Below are positions 27,151 to 36,330 of a DNA stretch of 64,000 nucleotides, piece by piece; within the stretch, counting starts at the first letter, position 1; each line of letters opens with the position of its first letter. The notes beneath the pieces are model-generated. The model was not told the DNA's origin and ran no database searches. It worked only from the letters and a program-made list of their open reading frames with translations. The translations under genes and the position numbers were made by a program. Source of the stretch: Leucobacter tardus (GTDB taxonomy: Bacteria; Actinomycetota; Actinomycetes; Actinomycetales; Microbacteriaceae); NCBI RefSeq assembly GCF_017583045.1, contig NZ_JAGFBF010000005.1, positions 310,001 through 374,000 of the forward strand. Reading direction: 5' to 3'.

Positions 27151-29271
27151 ATGCCCAATATGGAGAGCATCTCGACGCAGCATGGCCCGACCGGGCCCGT
27201 GCCGACCGCAGAAGCCCGAGTTCGCTGGCCCGTCCTCATCGGATCGGGATCCGCCATCATCGCGATCGCCTTCTGGGCGATGATCGCGCCGGACCAGGCG
27301 GGAGCCGTCATCGGCAGCGTGGTCGTCTGGGCGTCGACGACCTTCGGATGGTACTTCATTCTGACCGCGGGGGTGGTGGTCGCCTTCACGCTGTTCCTCG
27401 CGTTCTCCGCGTCGGGAAAGACGAAGCTCGGTCCCGATCACTCGAAGCCGCAGTTCAACCTCTTCACCTGGGCATCGATGCTCTTCGCCGCCGGCATCGG
27501 CATCGACCTCATGTTCTTCGCCGTCGCCGAGCCCGTGGCGCAGTACACCGGTCCCCCGGCCGGAGAAGCGGAGACCGTCGAGGCCGCCCGTCAGGCCATC
27601 GTGTGGACACTCTTCCACTACGGGCCGGTGGGCTGGGCCATGTACGCCCTCATGGGCGGTGCATTCGCATACTTCGCCTACCGGCGGAACCTGCCGTTGA
27701 ACATCCGGTCACTGCTCACCCCGCTCTTCGGCAAGCGCCTCGACGGATGGGCCGGGCACTCGGTCGACATCATGGCCGTGCTGGGCACCGTGTTCGGCAT
27801 CTCGGTCACGCTCGGGATCGGAGTGGTGCAGCTCGCCTACGGGCTACACGTGCTCATCGGAACGCCGAACAGCGTGGGCATGCAGATCGCGCTCATCGTC
27901 CTCGCCGTCGCGATGGCGACGATCTCCACCGTCTCCGGGGTCGAGAAGGGGATCCGGCGGCTCTCGGAGGCGAACGTCGTGCTCGCCGTCCTCCTTCTGG
28001 TCTGGATCCTGATCACCGGGGAGACCCGTCGACTGTTCGACGGCCTCGTCATGAACATCGGTGACTTCGTCTCACGGTTCCCGAGCATGCTGCTCGACAC
28101 GTACGCCTGGGACCAGCCCGACGACTGGATGCAGGCCTGGACGCTGTTCTTCTGGGCGTGGTGGGTCGCGTGGGCGCCCTTTGTGGGCTTGTTCCTGGCG
28201 CGGATCTCCCGCGGTCGCAGCCTGCGCCAGTTCGTGCTGGGCGTGCTCGTCATCCCGTTCGCGTTCATCGCGGTCTTCATCTCCATCCTCGGCAACTCGG
28301 CACTCGAGCTCGTCGTCGGCGGCGACCGTGCGTTCGCAGAGACCGCGGTGGCGGTGCCCGAGCAGGCGTTCTTCGACCTCATGCAGCAGTATCCGGCGGC
28401 CCCGGCCGTCGTGGCGGTCGCACTGCTGACCGGACTGCTCTTCTACGTGACGTCCGCGGACTCGGGGGCGCTCGTGCTCGCCAACCTGTCATCGAAGATC
28501 GACGACCCGCGGCAGGATGCGGCGAAGGGACTGCGGATCTTCTGGTCGATCGCCACCGGGCTCCTGACGCTCGCCATGCTGCTGGTCGGCGGTGTGCCCA
28601 CGCTGCAGCAGGCCACCGTGATCATCGGACTGCCGGTCTCGCTGCTGCTCTACCTGGTGATGATCTCGATGTTCCGGGCACTGCGGAACGAATCGCAGCA
28701 TCGCGAGGGATACACCGCGACCATGCCCATCCGCTTCGGACACGCCGAGTCGAACTGGCGGACCCGACTGCGGCAGTCCACGGTCTATCCCACCCCGGAG
28801 CAGGTGTCCCAATACCTGAACGGCATAGCGGCTCCGGCACTGGAAGAGGTCCGTGCCGAACTGGCCCGTGCCGACGTCGACTGCACCGTCGAGCGAAGCG
28901 ACTGCCCCGTCCCGGGCATCGACTCGATCGTGATCAGCGCGAAACTCGACGATCACCAGGCCTTCAGCTACCAGATCTACCCCGTGGCCCACGAGGTCCC
29001 CTCGTTCGCCCCGGCGCGGAAGCGCGGCGCCCAGCACTACTACCGGCTCGAGGTGTTCTCGGCATCAGGATCGCACGGGTACGACGTGTACGGCTACAGC
29101 TCCGAGCGCCTTATCGCCGACGTCATCGGACACTTCGAATCGCACCTGGAGTACTTGCGGATCTCTGAGCATGCGGTCGACGCGTCGATCGGCGAGGATG
29201 AAGCGATCGTCACCGACTGGCAAGATGATTTCACACTGCCGGACCCCGATCAGACCAGTTCGAAGGAGTAG
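27151..29271 (+). CDS. betT: BCCT-family choline transporter
   Basis: A 706-residue betaine/choline/carnitine transporter with about twelve membrane helices. The segment WASMLFAAGIGIDLMFFAVA (about 108-127) has the GIGID form of proton-coupled choline carriers such as BetT rather than the sodium-type motif. The Trp-rich WTLFFWAWWVAWAPFVGLFL lies further on. A C-terminal cytoplasmic domain of about 180 residues resembles the osmosensing tail of BetT. The ATG at 27151 follows GGAAGG. The next gene, betB, begins 6 bases after its stop, so uptake and oxidation of choline to glycine betaine are co-expressed for osmoprotection. Confidence 0.9.
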   Translation: MPNMESISTQHGPTGPVPTAEARVRWPVLIGSGSAIIAIAFWAMIAPDQAGAVIGSVVVWASTTFGWYFILTAGVVVAFTLFLAFSASGKTKLGPDHSKPQFNLFTWASMLFAAGIGIDLMFFAVAEPVAQYTGPPAGEAETVEAARQAIVWTLFHYGPVGWAMYALMGGAFAYFAYRRNLPLNIRSLLTPLFGKRLDGWAGHSVDIMAVLGTVFGISVTLGIGVVQLAYGLHVLIGTPNSVGMQIALIVLAVAMATISTVSGVEKGIRRLSEANVVLAVLLLVWILITGETRRLFDGLVMNIGDFVSRFPSMLLDTYAWDQPDDWMQAWTLFFWAWWVAWAPFVGLFLARISRGRSLRQFVLGVLVIPFAFIAVFISILGNSALELVVGGDRAFAETAVAVPEQAFFDLMQQYPAAPAVVAVALLTGLLFYVTSADSGALVLANLSSKIDDPRQDAAKGLRIFWSIATGLLTLAMLLVGGVPTLQQATVIIGLPVSLLLYLVMISMFRALRNESQHREGYTATMPIRFGHAESNWRTRLRQSTVYPTPEQVSQYLNGIAAPALEEVRAELARADVDCTVERSDCPVPGIDSIVISAKLDDHQAFSYQIYPVAHEVPSFAPARKRGAQHYYRLEVFSASGSHGYDVYGYSSERLIADVIGHFESHLEYLRISEHAVDASIGEDEAIVTDWQDDFTLPDPDQTSSKE

Positions 29272-29277
29272 ACGGAT

Positions 29278-30780
29278 ATGCCAGACACCCTGTTCATCGA
29301 CGGTGCGTGGACCTCGGCCATCGGCGCGGGAACACGCGACATCCACTGTCCAGCGGACGGTTCATTCGTCGCCACCGTCGACGAGGCGGATGACCGCGAC
29401 ACCGTCGCGGCGATCCAGGCCGCGCGCCGCTCGTTCGACTCCCGCGTCTGGGCCGATGTGCCCGCGCCGCAGCGCGGAGACTTCCTGTTGCGCGTCGCCG
29501 CCGGACTGCGAGACCGAAAGGAGGAGTTCGCCAGAGCCGAGTCGCTGGACACCGGCAAGCGCATCGTCGAATCACGAATCGACATGGACGACATCGCTGC
29601 ATGCTTCGACTACTTCGGCAAGCTCGCCGGTCAGGACGCCGGACGCGTCGTCGACGCCAACGACCCGAACGTGGTCTCGCAGATCGTGGCCGAACCCGTC
29701 GGCGTCTGCACGCTGATCACTCCGTGGAACTACCCGTTGCTGCAGGCCGCCTGGAAGATCGCACCGGCGCTCGCCGCCGGCAACAGCTTCGTACTCAAGC
29801 CGGCCGAGTTGACGCCCCACACGGCGATTCTTACGATGCGCCTGCTCGCGGATCTCGGCTTGCCGGCCGGCGTCGCGAACCTCGTCCTGGGTGTGGGATC
29901 CGAGTGCGGCACGCCGCTCTCGACGCACCCGGATGTGGACATGGTGTCGTTCACCGGCGGCGTCGTCACGGGTCGGCTGATCGCGAAGAACGCGGCCGCG
30001 ACCGTCAAGAAGGTGGCGCTCGAGCTCGGCGGAAAGAATCCGAACGTCGTCTTCGCCGATGCGGACTTCGATGCCGCACTCGACAACGCGCTCAATGCGG
30101 CGTTCGTTCACTCGGGCCAGGTGTGCTCGGCCGGGGCGCGGTTGATCGTGGAAGCGTCGATCGCCGAACGCTTCACCGATGCGCTGGTGCAGCGCGCTCA
30201 GGCGATCCGTCTCGGCGGACCGTTCGATGATCGGGCCGAGAGCGGTCCGCTCATCTCGGCCGCACATCGCGACAAGGTCACGGCGTACGTCGAGGCGGGC
30301 GTGGCGGAGGGTGCGCGCCTGCGCTGCGGCGGCACCTGGGGGGAGGGTGATCTCGCGTCGGGGATGTACTACCTCCCGACCGTCCTCGACCGCGTCGAAC
30401 GCGGCATGTCGGTCGTCGCGGATGAGGCCTTCGGCCCGGTGGTGACCGTGGAAACGTTCACCACGGAGGACGAGGCGATCGCGACGGCCAACGATACGAT
30501 CTACGGGCTCGCCGGAGCGGTGTGGTCGCAGGACGCCGGCCGGGTGCAGCGCATCGCTCGACGTCTGCGACACGGAACGATCTGGATCAACGATTTCCAC
30601 CCCTACCTCCCTCAGGCCGAGTGGGGCGGAATCGGCCAGTCGGGATTCGGTCGGGAGCTCGGGCCGACGGGGTTGGCCGAGTACCAGGAGCAGAAGCACA
30701 TCTATCAGAACCTCTCCCCCGCCGTGACGGGGTGGTTCGCCGAGCACACCGATGACGACGAAGCAGGAGCAGTATCGTGA
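29278..30780 (+). CDS. betB: Betaine aldehyde dehydrogenase
   Basis: NAD(P)-dependent oxidation of betaine aldehyde to glycine betaine. The 500-residue aldehyde dehydrogenase has catalytic Cys283 in SGQVCSAGARL, general base Glu249 in ALELGGKNPN, Asn151 in TPWNYPLLQ and cofactor Lys174 in LKPAE. It sits between the choline transporter and a choline oxidase and overlaps the latter by GTGA, so the substrate assignment rests on strong context. Because the neighbouring oxidase can itself perform the second oxidation, BetB may mainly clear leaked aldehyde. Confidence 0.92.
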   Translation: MPDTLFIDGAWTSAIGAGTRDIHCPADGSFVATVDEADDRDTVAAIQAARRSFDSRVWADVPAPQRGDFLLRVAAGLRDRKEEFARAESLDTGKRIVESRIDMDDIAACFDYFGKLAGQDAGRVVDANDPNVVSQIVAEPVGVCTLITPWNYPLLQAAWKIAPALAAGNSFVLKPAELTPHTAILTMRLLADLGLPAGVANLVLGVGSECGTPLSTHPDVDMVSFTGGVVTGRLIAKNAAATVKKVALELGGKNPNVVFADADFDAALDNALNAAFVHSGQVCSAGARLIVEASIAERFTDALVQRAQAIRLGGPFDDRAESGPLISAAHRDKVTAYVEAGVAEGARLRCGGTWGEGDLASGMYYLPTVLDRVERGMSVVADEAFGPVVTVETFTTEDEAIATANDTIYGLAGAVWSQDAGRVQRIARRLRHGTIWINDFHPYLPQAEWGGIGQSGFGRELGPTGLAEYQEQKHIYQNLSPAVTGWFAEHTDDDEAGAVS

Positions 30781-32342
30781 AGACCGCGCACACGTTCGAT
30801 TACGTCGTCGTCGGAGGCGGCTCCGCGGGGGCCGCCGTCGCCGCACGACTCAGTGAAGATCCCGATGTCACCGTCGGGCTGCTCGAAGCCGGGCCGCACG
30901 ACGGCGATCATGACGTCGTGATGCAGCTGGACCGCTGGATGGAACTGCTGGAATCGGGGTTCGACTGGGACTACCCCATCGAACCGCAGGAGAACGGCAA
31001 CTCGTTCATGCGTCACGCCCGAGCCAAGGTGCTCGGCGGATGCTCCTCCCACAACTCGTGCATCGCGTTCTGGGCGCCGGCCGAGGACCTCGACGAGTGG
31101 GCGCACACGCACGGTGCCGCAGGGTGGGAGTCGAAGCACACGTTCCCGCTCTACACCCGTCTCGAGAGCAACGAGGACGAGGGCCCGCTGCACGGGCACG
31201 ACGGTCCGGTGCACCTCATGAACATCCCGCCCGCCGATCCGTGCGGGGTCGCACTGCTCGATGCCTGCGCGGAAGCGGGGATCCCGAGGGCCCAGTTCAA
31301 CACCGGCGAGACGGTGATCCGTGGCGCGAACTTCTTCCAGATCAACCGGAAGAGCGATGGGACCCGATCCTCATCCTCCGTGTCCTACCTGCATCCGATC
31401 GCCGATCGTGAGAATCTCACGATCCTCACCGATGCCTGGGTGCGCGAGCTCGAATTCGACGCGTCCGGGGCGTGCTCGGGCGTCCATGTCGTCGACAACG
31501 CGTTCGGCCGCGCATCCCGGATCGCGGCGAACCGCGAGGTGATCCTCTCCGCCGGCGCCATCAATACGCCGCAGCTGCTCATGCTCTCGGGCATCGGGCC
31601 GCGCGAGCATCTCGAGGAGCACGGAATCGCGGTGCGCGTCGATGCGCCAGGGGTCGGGTCGAACCTGCAGGACCACCCGGAGGGCGTCGTGCAGTGGGAG
31701 TCGAAGCGGCCGATGGTGCGCGAATCGATGCAGTGGTGGGAGATCGGCATCTTCGCGGACACCGAGGAGGGACTCGATCGACCCGATCTCATGATGCACT
31801 ACGGGTCGGTGCCCTTCGATATGCACACCTACCGTGCCGGCTACCCCACCGCCGACGAGATGATCTGTCTCACGCCGAATGTGACGCATGCGCGGTCGCG
31901 CGGCACCGTCCGCCTGCGGTCCCGCGACTTCCGGGACAAGCCGAAGGTCGATCCCCGGTACTTCACGGATGCCGACGGGCACGACATGCGGGTCATGATC
32001 GCGGGCATTCGCACGGCGCGCGAGATCATGGCCCAGCCGGCGATGGCGGAGTGGGCCGGGCCGGAGCTCGCGCCTGGCCGCGAGGCGCAGACCGACGAGG
32101 AGCTCGCCGCGTACGTGCGGGCGACGCACAACACCGTCTACCACCCGGTCGGGACGGTGCGCATGGGTGCCGCGGATGACGCGGGGTCACCGCTCGACCC
32201 CCAGTTGCGGGTCAAAGGTGTGACGGGACTGCGCGTCGCAGACGCGTCGGTGATGCCGGAGATCGTGACGGTGAACCCCAACATCACGGTGATGATGATC
32301 GGCGAGAAGTGCGCTGACCTCATTCGCGCCGGCGAGCAGTGA
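30777..32342 (+). CDS. codA: Choline oxidase (GMC flavoenzyme)
   Basis: Oxidises choline through betaine aldehyde to glycine betaine with oxygen, producing peroxide. The 521-residue GMC protein has the FAD dinucleotide loop VVGGGSAGAAVAARL (11-25). GGCSSHNSCIAFWAP (87-101) is nearly identical to Arthrobacter globiformis choline oxidase as I recall it: His92 matches the histidine that binds FAD covalently and Ser94 the active-site serine. The catalytic His (YHPVGTVRMG) and Asn (TVNPNITVMM) near the C-terminus are present, as is LQDHPEG. Typical BetA dehydrogenases lack this HNS arrangement, so codA is preferred to betA. The GTG start overlaps the betB stop. Confidence 0.9.
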   Translation: MKTAHTFDYVVVGGGSAGAAVAARLSEDPDVTVGLLEAGPHDGDHDVVMQLDRWMELLESGFDWDYPIEPQENGNSFMRHARAKVLGGCSSHNSCIAFWAPAEDLDEWAHTHGAAGWESKHTFPLYTRLESNEDEGPLHGHDGPVHLMNIPPADPCGVALLDACAEAGIPRAQFNTGETVIRGANFFQINRKSDGTRSSSSVSYLHPIADRENLTILTDAWVRELEFDASGACSGVHVVDNAFGRASRIAANREVILSAGAINTPQLLMLSGIGPREHLEEHGIAVRVDAPGVGSNLQDHPEGVVQWESKRPMVRESMQWWEIGIFADTEEGLDRPDLMMHYGSVPFDMHTYRAGYPTADEMICLTPNVTHARSRGTVRLRSRDFRDKPKVDPRYFTDADGHDMRVMIAGIRTAREIMAQPAMAEWAGPELAPGREAQTDEELAAYVRATHNTVYHPVGTVRMGAADDAGSPLDPQLRVKGVTGLRVADASVMPEIVTVNPNITVMMIGEKCADLIRAGEQ

Positions 32343-32349
32343 TCGACAC

Positions 32350-32382
32350 GTGGTCCACTCGCATCGTGCACGAGTGGACCAC
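32350..32382. repeat. 33-base perfect inverted repeat between codA and pdxY
   Basis: GTGGTCCACTCG and its complement (12-bp stem) flank CATCGTGCA. It begins 8 bases after the codA stop and ends 27 bases before pdxY. With no T-tract it may be an attenuated terminator or an operator. Confidence 0.6.
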
Positions 32383-32409
32383 GGTCTGGACCGGTGAGAG
32401 GATCGGTGC

Positions 32410-33261
32410 ATGAAGATCCTCTCGATTCAGTCATCGGTCGCGTACGGACACGTCGGCAATTCCGCAGCGGTGTTCCCGCTCCAGCGCATCGGCGTCGAGG
32501 TCATGCCGGTGTACACGGTCTGCTTCTCGAACCACACGGGGTACGGGTCGTGGCAGGGGCCGATGCTGACCGGCGACAACGTCCGCGACATCGTCTCGGG
32601 GATCGAGGATCGAGGCGGACTCGCCGGCGTGGACGCCGTCATCTCGGGCTACCAGGGCGGCGACGACATCGGAGATGCGATCCTCGACGCCGTGGAGCGG
32701 GTGAAGCGTCACAGCCCCGACGCGATCTACAGCTGCGACCCCGTGCTCGGCAACGCGACGTCGGGATGCTTCGTCGCCCCGGAGGTGCAAGATCTCATCC
32801 GTGACCGGGTGGTACCGAAAGCCGACGTGATCACGCCGAACCAGTTCGAGCTCGGCTTCCTCACCGGCACCTCCCCAGAGACCCTGGACGACGTGCTGGC
32901 CTCGGTCGACATCGTCCGCGGTCTCGGGCCGAGCACCGTGCTCGTCACGAGCGTCGAACGTCCGGATCGTCCCGAGGGGACCATCGAGATGCTCGCCGTC
33001 AGCGGCGACGAGGCATGGATCGTGCAGACGCCCCATCTGCCCTTCAAGGCGAACGGGTCGGGTGACGTGACCGCGGCACTGTTCGCCGCTCACTTCCGAG
33101 GTTCTGGCGACCTCGCGAACGCGCTGGCCCGCACGACCTCGAGCGTCTACGGGCTCCTCGAGACGACGCTTCGGGCCGGGGCGAAAGAGCTGCAGCTCAT
33201 CGAGGCGCAGGAGCACTACGCCCACCCGGAGATGCAGTTCGAGGTCCGCCGCGTCCGATGA
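32410..33261 (+). CDS. pdxY: Pyridoxal kinase
   Basis: Phosphorylates pyridoxal to PLP in vitamin B6 salvage. The 283-residue ribokinase-fold protein shows the PdxY/PdxK N-terminus (ILSIQSSVAYGHVGNSAAVF), the substrate region ISGYQGG, DPVLGN, ITPNQFELGFLTG and the anion hole/catalytic Asp in FKANGSGDVTAALF. GAGAGGA lies about 8 bases before the ATG. It follows the choline operon after a strong inverted repeat, so it may be a separate unit; I see no direct metabolic link between the two. Confidence 0.93.
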   Translation: MKILSIQSSVAYGHVGNSAAVFPLQRIGVEVMPVYTVCFSNHTGYGSWQGPMLTGDNVRDIVSGIEDRGGLAGVDAVISGYQGGDDIGDAILDAVERVKRHSPDAIYSCDPVLGNATSGCFVAPEVQDLIRDRVVPKADVITPNQFELGFLTGTSPETLDDVLASVDIVRGLGPSTVLVTSVERPDRPEGTIEMLAVSGDEAWIVQTPHLPFKANGSGDVTAALFAAHFRGSGDLANALARTTSSVYGLLETTLRAGAKELQLIEAQEHYAHPEMQFEVRRVR

Positions 33262-33269
33262 GGGACGGG

Positions 33270-33290
33270 GGTGACGGTTACGCCGTCACC
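33270..33290. terminator. Bidirectional hairpin between pdxY and zapE
   Basis: GGTGACGG - TTACG - CCGTCACC is an 8-bp perfect stem between two convergent genes; the zapE stop codon lies in its loop. No strong T-run is present on either side. Confidence 0.55.
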
Positions 33291-34339
33291 TGCTCGGCGG
33301 TGAGCGCGTTGAGACGGGACATGCAGCGCAGATACTTCTTGCGGTATCCGCCGTCGAGCATGCCTCCCCCGAAAATGGTCGTCAGCGGCGTCCCGGTCGC
33401 GGCGATCGGAATCTGCGCGTCGTACACGCGGTCGACGAACGCGACGAACCGCAGTGCCGCCGACTGGTCGGTGAGCTCGTGCACGTCGCGCAGCCCGATG
33501 GCCTGCACTCCGTTCAGCAACCCGGGGTAGCTCGACGGGTGCACCGTCGCGAGGTGGGCGATGAGTTCGCTGAAGTCGTCGTCCGTCATCCGTTCGCCCG
33601 CCGCCGACGCGTCGGCGAGGGCGAACTGGTACGCGTCGTCGCCGAGGACGACGGCATCGCCGTCGAGCTCGCGCTGCCGGTAATCGGAACCGTCGATCTT
33701 GATCGTCACGAACCGATCGCTCATGGCCTGGATCTCGCGCATGAAGTCCGCGGCGGCGAACCGCCCCTCCCCGAGCGCGTTGGGCGGTGTGTTCGAGGTG
33801 GCGACGATGCGCGAACCCGTCGAGGTGAGATCGCCGATCATGCGGGTCATCAGCATGGTGTCGCCCGGATCGTCGAGCTCGAACTCGTCGATGCAGATCA
33901 GCTTCGCACCCTGCAGCACGCCCAGCGCACCCGTGTACCCGAGCGCGCCCACGAGGGCGGTGTACTCGATGAACGTGCCGAAGTACTTGCGTCCCGCGGT
34001 GGCGTGCCAGGTCGCGGCGAGCAGGTGGGTCTTGCCCACGCCGAACCCGCCGTCGAGGTACACGCCCGGACGTGTCGGCGCGCCCGGGCGCGGCTCCGCT
34101 TTCTTCTTGCCGAATCCGAGGAAGCCACCGCGGGAGACGGCGGGAGGGGGCGAGGCGAACGCGCGCAGCGTATCCCGCGCCTCCTCCTGGGAGGGGTGCT
34201 CGGGGTCGGGGCGGTACGATTCGAACGTCGCCCGATCGAACTGGGGCGGGGGCACGAGCGTCGCCACGAGTTCGGGCCCGGAGATCCGGGGGGAACGTTG
34301 GACGAGTCGTGCGGAGCTGTGCTGAGCGTCTGAAGCCAT
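33278..34339 (-). CDS. zapE: Cell division ATPase ZapE (AFG1-like)
   Basis: ZapE is an AFG1-type AAA ATPase that associates with the Z-ring in E. coli. The 353-residue protein has Walker A LDGGFGVGKTHLL (about 95-107), Walker B KLICIDEFELDD and sensor ATSNTPP. An additional Pro/Lys-rich loop (residues about 63-88) precedes the P-loop. TAAGCT at 34347-34352 is 7 bases upstream of the ATG, fitting a leaderless transcript. It diverges from the DUF3000 gene. Family assignment is firm; the role in this organism is inferred. Confidence 0.9.
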   Translation of the reverse strand: MASDAQHSSARLVQRSPRISGPELVATLVPPPQFDRATFESYRPDPEHPSQEEARDTLRAFASPPPAVSRGGFLGFGKKKAEPRPGAPTRPGVYLDGGFGVGKTHLLAATWHATAGRKYFGTFIEYTALVGALGYTGALGVLQGAKLICIDEFELDDPGDTMLMTRMIGDLTSTGSRIVATSNTPPNALGEGRFAAADFMREIQAMSDRFVTIKIDGSDYRQRELDGDAVVLGDDAYQFALADASAAGERMTDDDFSELIAHLATVHPSSYPGLLNGVQAIGLRDVHELTDQSAALRFVAFVDRVYDAQIPIAATGTPLTTIFGGGMLDGGYRKKYLRCMSRLNALTAEQVTA

Positions 34340-34447
34340 CGGAGCCAGCTTAACCGCTGCTCGGGGGGCGGCGCGTGGTCGGGTCGGATCTTCGCTTCAC
34401 GGCGTGGCACGCTCATGGGACTCTCAGGGAACTCTAGTGTTCCGAGT

Positions 34448-35080
34448 GTGATAACGACTGACCGAGGTCTTCCGGAAGCGTTCGCCGGTGCCTCCGAACA
34501 GCTGCGCCGTGCGCGGTACCGGAGCGAGTTGCTCGTCCGCGAGATCGCCGCACCCGAGAACATCGCCCCGAACGCGATCGCATTCGCGGCCGGGGTCAGG
34601 TCCGGCGCCGTCGACGCGCACGCGACGATCGATTCGCCCGATGGCGCGGGCCGACTCGTGCTCCTCCACGACCCGGATTCGGTGGCCGAGTGGGGCGGAG
34701 AGTTCCGGATCGTCTGCTACGCCCAGGCACCGCTGGAGATCGAGCTGGGTGTCGATCCATTCATCGTCGATGTCGCATGGTCCTGGTTGATCGATGCACT
34801 GGCCTCCCGTGATGCCGAGTACACTGCGGCGTCCGGGACCGCCACGAAAACGCTGTCGTCAGGATTCGGCACGCTCGCGTCGCAGGGCGATGGCGCTCAG
34901 CTCGAGCTGCGTGCGTCTTGGACCCCCTTGGGCGAGAACCTCGACGACCACGCGGGCGCGTGGTCGGAGTTGCTGTGCCTGCTCGCCGGTCTTCCGCATC
35001 ATGAGGGCGTGGCGTCGCTGCAGGCCCACGCCGCGAATCGGCGACCCGGATCCGATCGGGGGCTCCGCTCCCGTGGTTGA
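34448..35080 (+). CDS. DUF3000 protein
   Basis: A 210-residue soluble protein of the actinobacterial DUF3000 family, function unknown. The core has LRRARYRSELLVREIAAPE, then a beta-rich section and WSWLIDAL. It is nearly always next to the RNase D-like gene, as here, where the two overlap by 8 bases. I chose GTG at 34448 because TAGTGT lies 7 bases upstream (34435-34440), the leaderless pattern; the ATG at 34415 has no Shine-Dalgarno. Confidence 0.8.
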   Translation: MITTDRGLPEAFAGASEQLRRARYRSELLVREIAAPENIAPNAIAFAAGVRSGAVDAHATIDSPDGAGRLVLLHDPDSVAEWGGEFRIVCYAQAPLEIELGVDPFIVDVAWSWLIDALASRDAEYTAASGTATKTLSSGFGTLASQGDGAQLELRASWTPLGENLDDHAGAWSELLCLLAGLPHHEGVASLQAHAANRRPGSDRGLRSRG

Positions 35081-36260
35081 TCAGACCGACCTTGCACTCA
35101 CCTGGACGATGGTCGCCGACGACGCGACGCTGCTCGAGGTGGCCGACCGTCTCGCCGCAGGCACGGGACCGATCGGCATCGACACCGAGCGCGCATCGGG
35201 GTTCCGGTACGGAGGTCGCGCGTACCTGGTGCAGGTCTTCCGCAGAGGCGCCGGGACGTTCCTGTTCGATCCGCTCGGGATCACCTCGTTCGCCCCGTTG
35301 ATGCGCGCCCTCGCCGGCACCGAGTGGGTGCTCCACGCCGCGACGCAGGACATCCCCTGCCTCGATGAGTTGGGGCTCCGACCCCCGGAGCTCTTCGACA
35401 CGGAGCTCGCCGCCCGGCTGCTGGGCTACGAGCGCGTGGGACTCGGTGCACTCGTCGAATCGACGCTGGGGATCACTCTCGCGAAGGCGCATTCGGCGGC
35501 GGACTGGTCGAAGCGCCCGCTCCCCGAGTCCTGGCTCGAGTACGCCGCGTTGGACGTCGCCCTGCTGCCCGACCTGCGCGACGCCATCTCCGCAGATCTG
35601 AGAGCGGCGCAGAAGACAGAGTTCGCGGTGCAGGAGTTCGCGGATATTCTGACGCGGGAACCGAAGTCGGCCGCGGTGCAGCCCTGGCGCAGGCTCTCCG
35701 GGCTCAGCAAGCTCCGCTCTCCGAGAGATCTCGCGGTCGCGCGCGAACTCTGGCTCGCACGAGACGCCCTCGCCCGCGAGCGCGATATCGCGCCGGGCAG
35801 ACTGCTGCCCGACGCTTCCATCGTCGCTGCCGCCGCTGCCGGCCCCCGGTCCGCCGGGGCGCTCGCAGGACTCCGCACCTTCTCGGGGCGCACGAGTCGA
35901 TCAGAGCTCGATCGCTGGTGGCAGGCGATCATGCAGGGCAAGACGACCACCGATCTCCCGGACCTGCGCTTCCGGGAACCGGGGACGCTTCCCCAGCATC
36001 GTTCATGGGCGAACCGGCATCCGGACGCCGCAGCTCGCCTGCAAGCGGCTCGCGAGGCACTCGACACCGAATGCGAGCGTCTGCGGATCCCGCGCGAGAA
36101 TCTGTTGACCCCCGAAGTGCTCAGGCGACTCGCCTGGCAACCGCCGGAACCGCTCACCGTCGACGCCGTCGACCAGCGGATGGAGGAGCTCGGTGCGCGG
36201 GAGTGGCAGCGCTCGATCACCGCCCCGATTCTCACGGAAGCTTTTGTAGGAACCGAATAA
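35073..36260 (+). CDS. RNase D-like 3'-5' exonuclease with HRDC domain
   Basis: A 395-residue DEDDy exonuclease related to RNase D, which trims stable RNA 3' ends. Exo I is GIDTERASG (the DxE pair), Exo II LHAATQDIPCLDELG, and Exo III EYAALDVALLPDL with the Tyr/Asp pair. An HRDC nucleic-acid-binding domain follows (about 210-280), and a second HRDC-like segment is possible towards the C-terminus. GTG at 35073 is inside the end of DUF3000, so the two are co-translated. TAA ends the gene 70 bases before fadA. Confidence 0.88.
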   Translation: MVDQTDLALTWTMVADDATLLEVADRLAAGTGPIGIDTERASGFRYGGRAYLVQVFRRGAGTFLFDPLGITSFAPLMRALAGTEWVLHAATQDIPCLDELGLRPPELFDTELAARLLGYERVGLGALVESTLGITLAKAHSAADWSKRPLPESWLEYAALDVALLPDLRDAISADLRAAQKTEFAVQEFADILTREPKSAAVQPWRRLSGLSKLRSPRDLAVARELWLARDALARERDIAPGRLLPDASIVAAAAAGPRSAGALAGLRTFSGRTSRSELDRWWQAIMQGKTTTDLPDLRFREPGTLPQHRSWANRHPDAAARLQAAREALDTECERLRIPRENLLTPEVLRRLAWQPPEPLTVDAVDQRMEELGAREWQRSITAPILTEAFVGTE

Positions 36261-36330
36261 CTGGAGACCCTTCCAGCTGTCGCTTTCCTAAGATGGATGG
36301 CGTATGGGTACCCGATCTGATGGAGGCACA

